In this document: positions 24,827 to 32,267 of the stretch, piece after piece
How the letters are laid out: every line of letters starts with the position of its first letter
How positions within the stretch are numbered: the stretch's first letter is position 1
Origin: an uncultured Eubacteriales bacterium
GTDB taxonomy: Bacteria; Bacillota; Clostridia; Lachnospirales; Lachnospiraceae
Direction of reading: 5' to 3'
Length of the DNA: 64,000 nt
Assembly (NCBI GenBank): GCA_900542465.1
Contig: UQNS01000001.1
Coordinates: 62,001-126,000, forward strand
Position numbers and translations under genes: made by a program
The notes under the pieces: model-generated
Database searches by the model: none
What the model was told of the DNA's origin: nothing
The model's input: only the letters and a program-made list of their open reading frames with translations

Positions 24827-26392
24827 ATGGAAAAAATTTTAGATCTAAATAAGACGGTCGCGGTACTTGTTGGAGAGTATCCGGAAATTTTGAATATCAT
24901 GTCAGACTTGGGATTTAAAGAAATTACAAGTCCTATGGCTCTGGAAATGATGGGAAGTGTAATGACGATCCCTAAGGGAGCAGCTATCAAGGGTATCGAT
25001 CTGGGACATATAGTGGACAGGTTCCGAAAAGAAGGTTTTACAGTAACAGGTGTCGAATTGCCGGGCGAAAAAGAAGTGAAAAAAATAAAGCCTTTAACAG
25101 ACATAGATACATCAACACCTGAAGGAAGACGAGATCTTCTGAAGAACTATATAGCCAGGCTAAGTAATGGAGAAGATCTTGAGAAAGTCAGGAAAGAATT
25201 TGTGGATAATTTTGAAAGCGTATCTGTACACGAAATCGCGGCAGCAGAGCAGGGACTTATCGGTGATGGAATGCCGGTCGAAGAAGTGCAGAAATTATGT
25301 GATATCCACTCAGCTCTTTTTCACGGAATGACAGAAGATGAAGTAATGGAGAAGGAAAAGCTCCAGATGGCAGAAGCTGCAGCACATAAAGCGGCAGAAG
25401 CTGTGGGTGAGATCGATTTTGATAAGCTAAGTCAGGGGCATCCGCTCAGTATTATGCATCTTGAAAATATTGAACTGGAAAAATTTCTGAATACTGTCCA
25501 GCCACAGGTATCAGTTGAGATCGAACCTGCCACGATGACAGCATGGCTCACATATCTGAAGGATATTAAGAAGCATTATGCTAAAAAAGAGGAACTTCTT
25601 ATGCCGATCCTTTACAATGCGGGCATAACAGGTCCATCAATGGTCATGTGGGGCGTAGATGATGAGATATTCAAGGAGATAAGAGTTCTTATAAAGACTA
25701 TGGGGCATGAAGAATATTCATCTGTAGTTGAAAGAGCGTCGGCAGTCCTCCAGAGGATGAGGGAGATGATCTATAAAGAAGAGAAGATACTTTTCCCTCT
25801 TTCGAAGGAAAATTTAAATGAAAAAGATTGGCTCAACGCATACAGAGATCTTGAAGAGATCGGTTTTGCATTTATCACGGATATTCCCGAATGGGATGAA
25901 GGCGAAAGATATATCGCCGAGGAAAAAGCCAGATATAAAGCTGAAACAGACCTTGATTATGTAGTTAAATTGCCAACAGGCGAGGTCACTGTACGGCAGC
26001 TTGCGCTGATGGTCGAATTCCTGCCGGTCGATATAACATTTATTGATGAAAATGAAAGATTTACTTTCTTTGTGAATGAAGGAAGAGTCTTTGCGCGGCC
26101 GACCTCAGCACTTGGACGAGAGGTATACGGATGTCATCCGCCTCAGGTGATCCCAATCGTAAAAGAAATGATCGGAGATTTCAAAAATAAACGCAAAAGG
26201 AATGTAGAACGCTGGATCCCGAATCCGGAGGATCCTGTAAGAGTGCAGTATTTTGGCGTTTATGATGACGAAGACAGGTACATTGGAACGGTAGAGATAG
26301 TGCAGAGCTTTAAAGATATTATTCCGAGCTTCAAGCAGATAATGCACGGCGGAATGCCGGGGATGCCGGGAGGCCGCCCGAATGGACATTGA
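24827..26392 (+). CDS. DUF1858/DUF438 hemerythrin-like and PAS-domain protein
   Basis: A 521-aa cytoplasmic sensor-like protein. An N-terminal DUF1858 domain (residues 1-65; LVGEYPEILNIMSDLGF) is followed by DUF438 (about 90-170) and a hemerythrin-type HHE bundle (about 205-345) with HPLSIMHLEN, KKHYAKKEELLMPIL, GHEEY and YKEEKILFPL as candidate di-iron ligands. A C-terminal PAS domain (about 385-500; VDITFIDENERFTFFVNEG and GREVYGCHPP) follows. The tail is Gly/Met/Pro-rich. Members of this family are common in anaerobes and are thought to respond to oxygen or NO; that function is inference. A palindrome of CRP/FNR geometry lies upstream. A bicupin gene follows after 33 bp, probably in the same transcript. 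Confidence 0.88.
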   Translation: MEKILDLNKTVAVLVGEYPEILNIMSDLGFKEITSPMALEMMGSVMTIPKGAAIKGIDLGHIVDRFRKEGFTVTGVELPGEKEVKKIKPLTDIDTSTPEGRRDLLKNYIARLSNGEDLEKVRKEFVDNFESVSVHEIAAAEQGLIGDGMPVEEVQKLCDIHSALFHGMTEDEVMEKEKLQMAEAAAHKAAEAVGEIDFDKLSQGHPLSIMHLENIELEKFLNTVQPQVSVEIEPATMTAWLTYLKDIKKHYAKKEELLMPILYNAGITGPSMVMWGVDDEIFKEIRVLIKTMGHEEYSSVVERASAVLQRMREMIYKEEKILFPLSKENLNEKDWLNAYRDLEEIGFAFITDIPEWDEGERYIAEEKARYKAETDLDYVVKLPTGEVTVRQLALMVEFLPVDITFIDENERFTFFVNEGRVFARPTSALGREVYGCHPPQVIPIVKEMIGDFKNKRKRNVERWIPNPEDPVRVQYFGVYDDEDRYIGTVEIVQSFKDIIPSFKQIMHGGMPGMPGGRPNGH

Positions 26393-26425
26393 TCGTACAG
26401 TAAGTTTTTAAGGGGGGGTACGAAT

Positions 26426-27097
26426 ATGAATGAAAAGATCGGTGAAGTTTTTTCAATAAAAAAAGATAATAGACCGGCTGCAGGATGTACTATTTCAAAG
26501 GCGATCGTTCAGGATCCGGAAAAGGGGATCGTATATTTTACAATGGCTGAAGATACTGATATAAGCGCAGAAACTTACAGCCATGAGACATTGTATATCG
26601 TCCACGAGGGAGAAGTATACATGTGCATTCGCGGAGACAGGGAAGATATGCATAAAGACATCTTATTAAATGAAGGTGATATGATAATCAGCCCGGCGGA
26701 TATACCTGTCGGATTCAGATCAGTGACAGATTGCGTTTTTACAGAGATCAATTTCGGAAAGGATTTTAATATGAATAAAATAATCAACAGTGGAGAAATT
26801 TTTGAATTAAAGGATCTTCTTCCATACGAGGATGGAAAGATCGTAAACATGGACATCGTGCATAATGATAAGATGAAGTTCGTTATTATGAGCTTTGATG
26901 ATGGTTGTGCACTTTCGGAGCATTCAGCACCGGGAGATGCTGTCGTATTTTGTATTGAAGGAAATGGCGTGATCACATATGAAGGAAAAGAAAACCCGAT
27001 AACGGCAGGAGAACAGTTTGTATTTGCTAAAAACGGGCTCCATGCCGTGAAAGCAAATGGAAGATTTAAGATGGCCCTTTTGCTTGTGTTAGAGTAA
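26426..27097 (+). CDS. Two-domain cupin protein
   Basis: A 223-aa bicupin with no transmembrane segment. The first beta-barrel (about 35-105) contains SHETLYIVHEGEVYMCIRG and a GDMIISPADIPVGF turn. The second (about 145-220) contains SEHSAPGDAVVFCIEGNGVITYEG and GEQFVFAKNGLHAVKA, with histidines positioned like cupin metal ligands. The closest general type is the small stress- or metabolite-sensing cupins; no enzyme activity can be assigned. A very strong ribosome-binding site (AAGGGGGGG) precedes the ATG. It lies 33 bp after the hemerythrin-PAS gene and 73 bp before an MGMT gene, suggesting a shared stress-response transcript. Confidence 0.8.
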   Translation: MNEKIGEVFSIKKDNRPAAGCTISKAIVQDPEKGIVYFTMAEDTDISAETYSHETLYIVHEGEVYMCIRGDREDMHKDILLNEGDMIISPADIPVGFRSVTDCVFTEINFGKDFNMNKIINSGEIFELKDLLPYEDGKIVNMDIVHNDKMKFVIMSFDDGCALSEHSAPGDAVVFCIEGNGVITYEGKENPITAGEQFVFAKNGLHAVKANGRFKMALLLVLE

Positions 27098-27170
27098 AGA
27101 CAGCTTCGTTTCCGGATCGGATATATAATATATGTCAGGAAAAAACGCTGCAGTCTGAAAGAGGTTTGCC

Positions 27171-27707
27171 ATGATCTATGTAAAAGAATATGAGTCACCA
27201 TTAGGATATATTACACTGGCGGCAGAAGGAGAAGCTGTAACTGGCGCATGGTTTAAAGGGCAGATGTATTATATGAATAATATAAGAGAATATACATTGC
27301 TGTCCGGATCGGATGGTAACGAACCGCTTGATAAAGCCATATTATGGCTTGACAGATATTTTAGAGGAGAAGCGCCGAAGGTCACAGAAATGGAACTTGC
27401 ACCCGCAGGTACAGATTTTCAGAAACGGGTATGGCAGGGACTGATCAATATAGGATATGGAGAAAAAATCACCTATAAAGAACTGGCACTGGAGGTATTC
27501 GGAAAAGAAAGAAGACTCTCCTATCAGGCAGTAGGAAGTGCTGTAGGGCATAATCCCATAGCTATAATTATTTCTTGTCATAGAGTTATAGGCAGTGACG
27601 GAGGGCTGCACGGTTATGCCGGCGGTCTGGACAGGAAAGAATGGCTTTTAAAACACGAAGAAAAACCGGACAGCAGGGGGATATATATAGCAAACAGTGT
27701 GATATAA
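27171..27707 (+). CDS. ogt: Methylated-DNA-protein-cysteine S-methyltransferase (Ogt-type)
   Basis: A 178-aa suicide enzyme that repairs O6-alkylguanine in DNA. The C-terminal domain has the helix-turn-helix (ITYKELALEVFGKERRLSYQAVGSAVGHNPI) and the acceptor cysteine C136 in ISCHRVIGSDGGLHGYAGG. The usual motif is PCHRV; here a serine replaces the proline, which is a known but less common variant. The N-terminal domain (residues 1-75) is the short Ogt-type. RLSYQAVG carries the arginine-finger region. It follows the bicupin gene closely and is followed 38 bp later by the DUF4198 gene. Confidence 0.9.
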   Translation: MIYVKEYESPLGYITLAAEGEAVTGAWFKGQMYYMNNIREYTLLSGSDGNEPLDKAILWLDRYFRGEAPKVTEMELAPAGTDFQKRVWQGLINIGYGEKITYKELALEVFGKERRLSYQAVGSAVGHNPIAIIISCHRVIGSDGGLHGYAGGLDRKEWLLKHEEKPDSRGIYIANSVI

Positions 27708-27745
27708 TTTTCTCGGTATTTTCAAATAGAAAAGGAGAAAAAATA

Positions 27746-28498
27746 ATGGCGAATTTAATCAAAGACACAACAGATAAGCTGGTCTATGGTCATGAGGGCT
27801 GGATCGAAGAGCAGGTGTTCCACTACCATGCGGGAGATGAGATATGGGGAAGCCTGAAATGGGGACACGACATGGTTCCTGATGGATTGCCAAGAGCAGA
27901 AGAGCTTACATTTAAAGCATTTGCACCTGATGGAACACAGGAAGATATTACAGTGAAAGAGACAGGAAAAGAGCATCTTGATCTTATTTCAGAGACTGAT
28001 CAGGAAGGCCTTTATGTGATGTCTAGCCAGTATGATAACTGTTATGCGGAATATCCGGGAGATAAGTGGAAGAAAGGAAGCAGATCAAAGCATCCGGATG
28101 CTATAGCTGTAGGCAGATATGTTCAGTCTGCAACCACTTGCATTTCAGTTGGACACAGCAATAAAAATGATGTATTTGATGCTCCGTTGCTTACGTCGCT
28201 CCTCCCTGTGAAGCCATTATTTGAAGTCGGACAGGAAATAACACTTGTTCTTAAGACAGAGGGTGAGATCCAGACAGAAGCAGATGTAGTCCTTTTATAT
28301 TTTTCTGATGGAGAAAAGAAAACTGTCAAGCTGAGCGTTGACGGAAGCGGACAGATCAGATTCACACCTGAACAGACAGGATTTTTTACAGTTATTGCCA
28401 GATATGAAGCTGACGCTGAGGGGGCAGATTATGACAAGATCCATTATACAGCGACACATTGCTGCAGAATAAAGGAAGCTGATCCGTGTGAACACTAA
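27746..28498 (+). CDS. DUF4198-domain putative metal-handling protein
   Basis: A 250-aa protein whose opening GHEGWIEEQVFHYHAGDEI and KWGHDMVPDGLP fit DUF4198, a family linked to nickel or cobalt uptake and usually extracytoplasmic. Histidines are concentrated in the first 60 residues (H15, H26, H28, H40 and others by count), and HYTATHCC occurs near the C-terminus. It has no recognisable signal peptide with this start (ATG 27746 after AAAGGAG). An in-frame longer reading begins inside the MGMT gene without a ribosome-binding site. Either it is cytoplasmic or it uses another route. A terminator follows. Substrate not determinable from sequence. Confidence 0.7.
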   Translation: MANLIKDTTDKLVYGHEGWIEEQVFHYHAGDEIWGSLKWGHDMVPDGLPRAEELTFKAFAPDGTQEDITVKETGKEHLDLISETDQEGLYVMSSQYDNCYAEYPGDKWKKGSRSKHPDAIAVGRYVQSATTCISVGHSNKNDVFDAPLLTSLLPVKPLFEVGQEITLVLKTEGEIQTEADVVLLYFSDGEKKTVKLSVDGSGQIRFTPEQTGFFTVIARYEADAEGADYDKIHYTATHCCRIKEADPCEH

Positions 28499-28520
28499 AT
28501 ATTGATATATAACAGATAGA

Positions 28521-28562
28521 AGCAGCTTGCATGCCTGAAATATGGCCAAGCTGCTGTTTTTA
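28521..28562 (+). terminator. Rho-independent terminator after the DUF4198 gene
   Basis: AGCAGCTTG (28521-28529) pairs with CAAGCTGCT (28547-28555), followed by GTTTTTAT. Confidence 0.8.
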
Positions 28563-28679
28563 TGTGAATTTCTATATGGGGGTAGGGGGATATGGATATT
28601 TAAATATACATTAAAATATAAGAGCAGAAATATATCATTATATAAATGATTTTACAGTATAAGAAATGGAGATATACCT

Positions 28680-29654
28680 ATGAAAAAAAACTGGGAGATC
28701 GCGGGATTGTCCATAGAACCGGACACAAAGATACAAAAATATATTCAGATAGAGGATTCTGTTGAATATATGCCTGTTACATTTATAAACGGAAAAGAAG
28801 AGGGAAAGACCATACTTGTGACGGCGGGAATCCACGGTGGTGAATATGAGGGAATTCATGCGGCTATAGAGCTTGCAAGAGATATATCGCCGGAAGATAT
28901 AAAGGGACAGCTTATAGTTATTCACCCCGTAAGTGTTCAGACATTCGAAGTTAAGGTCGAGAACATTACTCCTGTTGATGGAAAAAATTTAAACAGGGTC
29001 TTTCCACCTAATAAGAATGGGACTCTTACAGATAAGATCGCATGGACTTTATGGAATAAGTTCCAGTCACATTCTGACTTCCACATTGATATGCACGGGT
29101 GCTATTCAGACTGGATAACACCTCATGTTTATTATACAGGCGTAGCTGAAGAGCGTATCGTTGAGATCGCAAAGGCTGCGGCCATGCTTGTAAACGTTCC
29201 CTATATGGTCAGATCGGTGGCAACGACAGGAGCGTACAATCATGCCGGAGTCAATGGAATACCGGGAATCTTAATTGAGAGGGGACATTCCAATCTTTTA
29301 TCCCACGATGATGTAAATAAATACAAGGCAGATGTTATGAACGTTATGACGCATCTGGGACTTTTGAAGGGAGAAGTTATTGAACCTGAGATAAGACCGG
29401 TAGATGTGGGAGATCTTATGTATATAAATTCAGGTTATCATAAGAGAGGGTGCTGGCATCCGGTCATCGATATAGATACGAAATTCAGTAAAGGCGATAA
29501 AATAGGGGAAGTCAGAGATTTTTTCGGGCATATCAAGGATGAGACATTTGCTGAATATGATGGAATAGTTCTATATATGTATGGAATGATGCCCATCGAT
29601 CCTTTCGGTTTTGAAATTTGCTATGCAAAAATTCTGGAAAATGAAGTAAAATAA
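28680..29654 (+). CDS. Succinylglutamate desuccinylase/aspartoacylase-family metallohydrolase
   Basis: A 324-aa zinc carboxypeptidase-fold (M14-like) hydrolase that would cleave an N-acyl or amide bond. The zinc-binding HGGEYEG is near residue 52, the substrate arginine region DGKNLNRVFP near 100, the third ligand in DFHIDMHGCY near 138, and a catalytic glutamate in ILIERGHSN. The C-terminal beta domain (about 240-324) is typical of the family. The ribosome-binding site is GGAG, eight bases from the ATG. It begins a run of closely spaced genes with a deformylase, a flavin reductase, a FakA-like domain and an alcohol dehydrogenase. The exact acyl substrate is not evident. Confidence 0.85.
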   Translation: MKKNWEIAGLSIEPDTKIQKYIQIEDSVEYMPVTFINGKEEGKTILVTAGIHGGEYEGIHAAIELARDISPEDIKGQLIVIHPVSVQTFEVKVENITPVDGKNLNRVFPPNKNGTLTDKIAWTLWNKFQSHSDFHIDMHGCYSDWITPHVYYTGVAEERIVEIAKAAAMLVNVPYMVRSVATTGAYNHAGVNGIPGILIERGHSNLLSHDDVNKYKADVMNVMTHLGLLKGEVIEPEIRPVDVGDLMYINSGYHKRGCWHPVIDIDTKFSKGDKIGEVRDFFGHIKDETFAEYDGIVLYMYGMMPIDPFGFEICYAKILENEVK

Positions 29655-29681
29655 ACCTATAAATTATTTTTGAGGTGATGT

Positions 29682-30095
29682 ATGGCAGTCAGACCAATAA
29701 ATAAAGATATATTTTTTCTTTCACAGAAGGCGGAAATTGCCACTAGAGAAGATTCGGAAGTGATAGTAGACTTAATGGATACGCTTTATGCTCACGAAGA
29801 GGATTGCATCGGTATGGCAGCCAATATGATCGGTGTAAATAAACGTATAATTGCTGTATCGATGGGAGCGTTTAATGTGGCTATGGTAAATCCATATATA
29901 GTTTCCAGGTCAAGGCCATATGAAGCAGAGGAGGGCTGCCTTTGTCATAAAGGGGAAAAGAAAGTTAAGAGGTTTATGGATATTGAGGTTGAATATCAGG
30001 ATGCTACATTTCACCCGCATAAACAGAAATTCACAGGTTGGATCGCAGAGGTTATCCAGCACGAGATCGACCATTGTGATGGAAAATTAATTTAA
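29682..30095 (+). CDS. Divergent peptide deformylase
   Basis: A 137-aa Fe/Zn hydrolase related to peptide deformylase, which removes the formyl group from nascent proteins. The metal ligands are present: cysteine C86 in EEGCLC and histidines H127/H131 in QHEIDH, with E128 as catalytic base. The first motif is altered. Instead of GxGxAAxQ it reads CIGMAANM, so the conserved glutamine that stabilises the transition state is a methionine. This short, variant form occurs in clostridia beside canonical enzymes. It may deformylate poorly or act on other substrates. It lies 27 bp after the aspartoacylase-like gene. Confidence 0.82.
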   Translation: MAVRPINKDIFFLSQKAEIATREDSEVIVDLMDTLYAHEEDCIGMAANMIGVNKRIIAVSMGAFNVAMVNPYIVSRSRPYEAEEGCLCHKGEKKVKRFMDIEVEYQDATFHPHKQKFTGWIAEVIQHEIDHCDGKLI

Positions 30096-30129
30096 AAGAT
30101 CTCATATGCTTGCAACAGGAGGAAAGTAA

Positions 30130-30678
30130 ATGAAAGAGGAGATTAACGTATTAGACTATGCCAATGAGATACTTCAGGGCTTGTCACAGGGAGTACTTTT
30201 AACAACGAAGAATGGTGAAAAGATCAACACGATGACGATCGCGTGGGGAATGCTAGGTATTGAATGGGACAGACCTGTTTTTATAGCATTGGTAAGACAG
30301 AGCAGGTATACTCATGAGATTTTGGATAAGAATCAGGAGTTTACAATAAGCATTCCATTTGGTGAGATAAAGAAGGAGATCACCAACTTCTGCGGAAGAC
30401 ATACAGGAAGAAATACCGATAAGCTAGAGGAACTTGGCCTTACACTGGAAGAAGCAATGGAAACAGGAGTACCTGGCATAAAGGAGCTTCCTCTTACGCT
30501 GGAATGCAGAGTTAAGTACAGTCAGGATCAGGATCTTAGCAGGATACCTGAAGATATAAGAAAGCGTGCATATCCTGAAAATGTTAAAGCGGGGACTTCT
30601 TTTGGTTCAGATGCTACGGCTCATACAGCGTATTATGGGGAAATAGTAAGAGCCTATATTATCAGGGAGGATCAGTAA
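30130..30678 (+). CDS. Flavin reductase-like FMN-binding protein
   Basis: A 182-aa split-barrel flavoprotein of the flavin-reductase family. NTMTIAWGMLGIEWDRPVFIALVRQSRYTHEIL covers the FMN phosphate and isoalloxazine-binding region, and FTISIPFGEIKKEITNFCGRHTGRNTDKL the following segment. In anaerobes such proteins often act as FMN-dependent electron-transfer or stress proteins rather than classical NAD(P)H:flavin reductases. The gene is separated by 34 bp from the deformylase and by 2 bp from the next small gene, which indicates one transcript. Confidence 0.87.
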   Translation: MKEEINVLDYANEILQGLSQGVLLTTKNGEKINTMTIAWGMLGIEWDRPVFIALVRQSRYTHEILDKNQEFTISIPFGEIKKEITNFCGRHTGRNTDKLEELGLTLEEAMETGVPGIKELPLTLECRVKYSQDQDLSRIPEDIRKRAYPENVKAGTSFGSDATAHTAYYGEIVRAYIIREDQ

Positions 30679-30680
30679 GT

Positions 30681-30941
30681 ATGGAAGAAGAATTAGAATA
30701 TAAGTATGATACACAGCTTTTGATTGAAGGGCATGACCTTGATGAGGATGCGATCAATGAATATTTTACCCTTAATTTTAAAGGGGATTGTCTCCTTGCA
30801 GTTGGAGATGATGAGCTTATCAAGATCCACTATCATACTAATGAACCATGGAAGGTGCTTGAGTACTGTTCATCCCTTGGAGAGATCTATGACATAGTTA
30901 TAGAAGATATGGACCGCCAGTCAAGAGGCCTGCAGGGTTGA
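30681..30941 (+). CDS. Stand-alone FakA (DhaK/DegV-associated) C-terminal-like domain
   Basis: An 86-aa acidic protein. YDTQLLIEGHDLDEDAINEYF, GDCLLAVGDDELIKIHYHTNEPWKVLEYCSSLGEI and VIEDM match the C-terminal domain of fatty-acid kinase FakA-type proteins (YCTEFIVE..., VVGDDDLVKVHVHTNDPGKVL...). Those proteins normally also carry a DhaL kinase domain, absent here. It could therefore be a partner subunit or a relict. The start is two bases after the flavin reductase stop, and a GGGAGG ribosome-binding site lies within the end of that gene. The function of the isolated domain is unknown. Confidence 0.75.
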   Translation: MEEELEYKYDTQLLIEGHDLDEDAINEYFTLNFKGDCLLAVGDDELIKIHYHTNEPWKVLEYCSSLGEIYDIVIEDMDRQSRGLQG

Positions 30942-30969
30942 TTTTACTAATAATCAGGAGTTTAAATAT

Positions 30970-32136
30970 ATGAGTTTCGTATGGGATATGCCGACCAGAG
31001 TTCTTTTTGGCGCCGGAAAGTTAAATGATTTAGCAAATGAAGATCTGCCAGGAAATAAGGCTATGATAGTTATATCAAATGGCAAGTCCGCAAGGGAGAA
31101 TGGGAGCCTTGACAGGCTGGAAACAATTCTTAAGGGAAGAAATATTGAGTATGTGATCTTTGATAAAGTCATGTCCAACCCTGTTGAAGCAATTATGATG
31201 GAAGGTATTGAACTTGGAAGGCGTGAGAAAGTTGATTTTCTGATAGGTCTTGGCGGAGGTTCAGTACTTGATTCAACAACTGTAATAGCAGCAATGATCC
31301 CTCAGAGATCAGGAAGAGTATGGGATTACATCAACGGAGGAACCGGGGGAGGAAAGACTTTGGAGGAAAAGTCTCTTCCTTATGTGGAGATCACTACAAC
31401 TGCAGGTACCGGATCAGAGGTCGATGCCTGGGGAGTTGTTTCTAATCCGGACACGGAGGAAAAGATCGGGTTTAAGGGGGCGTTTTCGACACTTTCAGTG
31501 ATCGACCCGGAGCTTATGCTCTCTGTACCTCAGGATGTTACAAGATTTACGGGATTTGATGCACTGCTGCAGGCGCTTGAAGGCTATATCGCCAATACGA
31601 GAGGTGAATGCGGACAGATGGTCCAGCTGGCAGCAATAGGAAATATTGCTCAATTTCTTCCGGTGGCTATTGAGAATGGAGAAGATCTTGACGCCAGGAC
31701 AAAGCTGGCTTATGCAAATATGATGAGCGGTCTGTCAATGGTGTTCGGGTCATGTACGAGTGAACATGCTATTGAACATGCGCTTTCAGCTAGACATCCG
31801 GATCTTCCGCATGGGGCGGGTCTTATCATGATATGCGAGGAGTATTTCAGATATTTTATAGAAAATCATGCCTGCGATGACAGATTTCTTGAGATGGCGC
31901 TTGCTCTTGGTCAGATAAATATCAGAGAGCCAATGGATTTTCTGAGAGCTCTTAAAAGGGTAAAGGATGAATGTGGTGTTTCCGACCTGAAGATGAGCGA
32001 TTATGGAATCACATTTGAGGAACTGCCGGAGATCGCGAAACAGGCAAGGCTTACTATGGGAGGACTTTTTGCCTGCGATCCTGTTGAACTGCCGGAAGAA
32101 GCAGTTCTTGGAATACTTGAAGGCTCATATATGTAG
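30970..32136 (+). CDS. Iron-containing alcohol dehydrogenase family protein
   Basis: A 388-aa group III dehydrogenase with an N-terminal nucleotide-binding domain (LIGLGGGSVLDSTTVIAA, GGGS at about 95-98) and an all-helical metal domain. Metal positions are D197 (FDALLQALEGY), then residue 201, H270 (EHALSARHPDLPHGAG) and H281. In the classical DALxHAxE motif residue 201 is histidine; here it is glutamine, so metal binding may differ. TTTAGTGSEV and the NPEL-like VIDPELM segments are as in butanol and 1,3-propanediol dehydrogenases. The substrate is unknown. It is the last gene of the run that starts at 28680, 28 bp after the FakA-like gene. Confidence 0.87.
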   Translation: MSFVWDMPTRVLFGAGKLNDLANEDLPGNKAMIVISNGKSARENGSLDRLETILKGRNIEYVIFDKVMSNPVEAIMMEGIELGRREKVDFLIGLGGGSVLDSTTVIAAMIPQRSGRVWDYINGGTGGGKTLEEKSLPYVEITTTAGTGSEVDAWGVVSNPDTEEKIGFKGAFSTLSVIDPELMLSVPQDVTRFTGFDALLQALEGYIANTRGECGQMVQLAAIGNIAQFLPVAIENGEDLDARTKLAYANMMSGLSMVFGSCTSEHAIEHALSARHPDLPHGAGLIMICEEYFRYFIENHACDDRFLEMALALGQINIREPMDFLRALKRVKDECGVSDLKMSDYGITFEELPEIAKQARLTMGGLFACDPVELPEEAVLGILEGSYM

Positions 32137-32177
32137 ATCGGCAATATTATTCTTGACACCAAGCTATGCCTCCGTTG

Positions 32178-32238
32178 AGCTGATGATGTCTGCAAAGGTC
32201 TTTTAAGGGCCCTTTTTACGGATGCATCAGCTTTTTAT
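32178..32238 (+). promoter_or_regulatory. Leader hairpin/terminator before CLC gene, fluoride-riboswitch-like 3' arm
   Basis: AGCTGATG and its complement CATCAGCT close a long stem, with an inner pairing of AAAGG to CCTTT, followed by TTTTTATT. The left arm GAGCTGATGATGTCTGC resembles the conserved 3' end of the crcB fluoride riboswitch (GCUGAUGAUGCCUGC), whose terminator typically sequesters that part. The 5' half of the aptamer is not clearly recognisable between 32137 and 32177. It may simply be the terminator of the dehydrogenase gene. The hairpin itself is clear; the riboswitch reading is tentative. Confidence 0.5.
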
Positions 32239-32267
32239 TTGCTTAAAAAATGTTAAGGAGCAGAAAG

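Noticed and set aside
27641..27745. Long N-terminal extension of the DUF4198 protein
   Set aside because: It lies inside the MGMT gene, lacks a ribosome-binding site, and the ATG at 27746 follows AAAGGAG.
28640..28665. Fur-box-like AAATGATTTTA upstream of the aspartoacylase-like gene
   Set aside because: Symmetry is only four bases per side and no matching promoter was found, unlike the operators at 16303 and 20795.
32153..32158. TTGACA as a -35 box for the CLC gene
   Set aside because: No -10 box at 15-19 bp spacing is present; the position falls in the leader hairpin.
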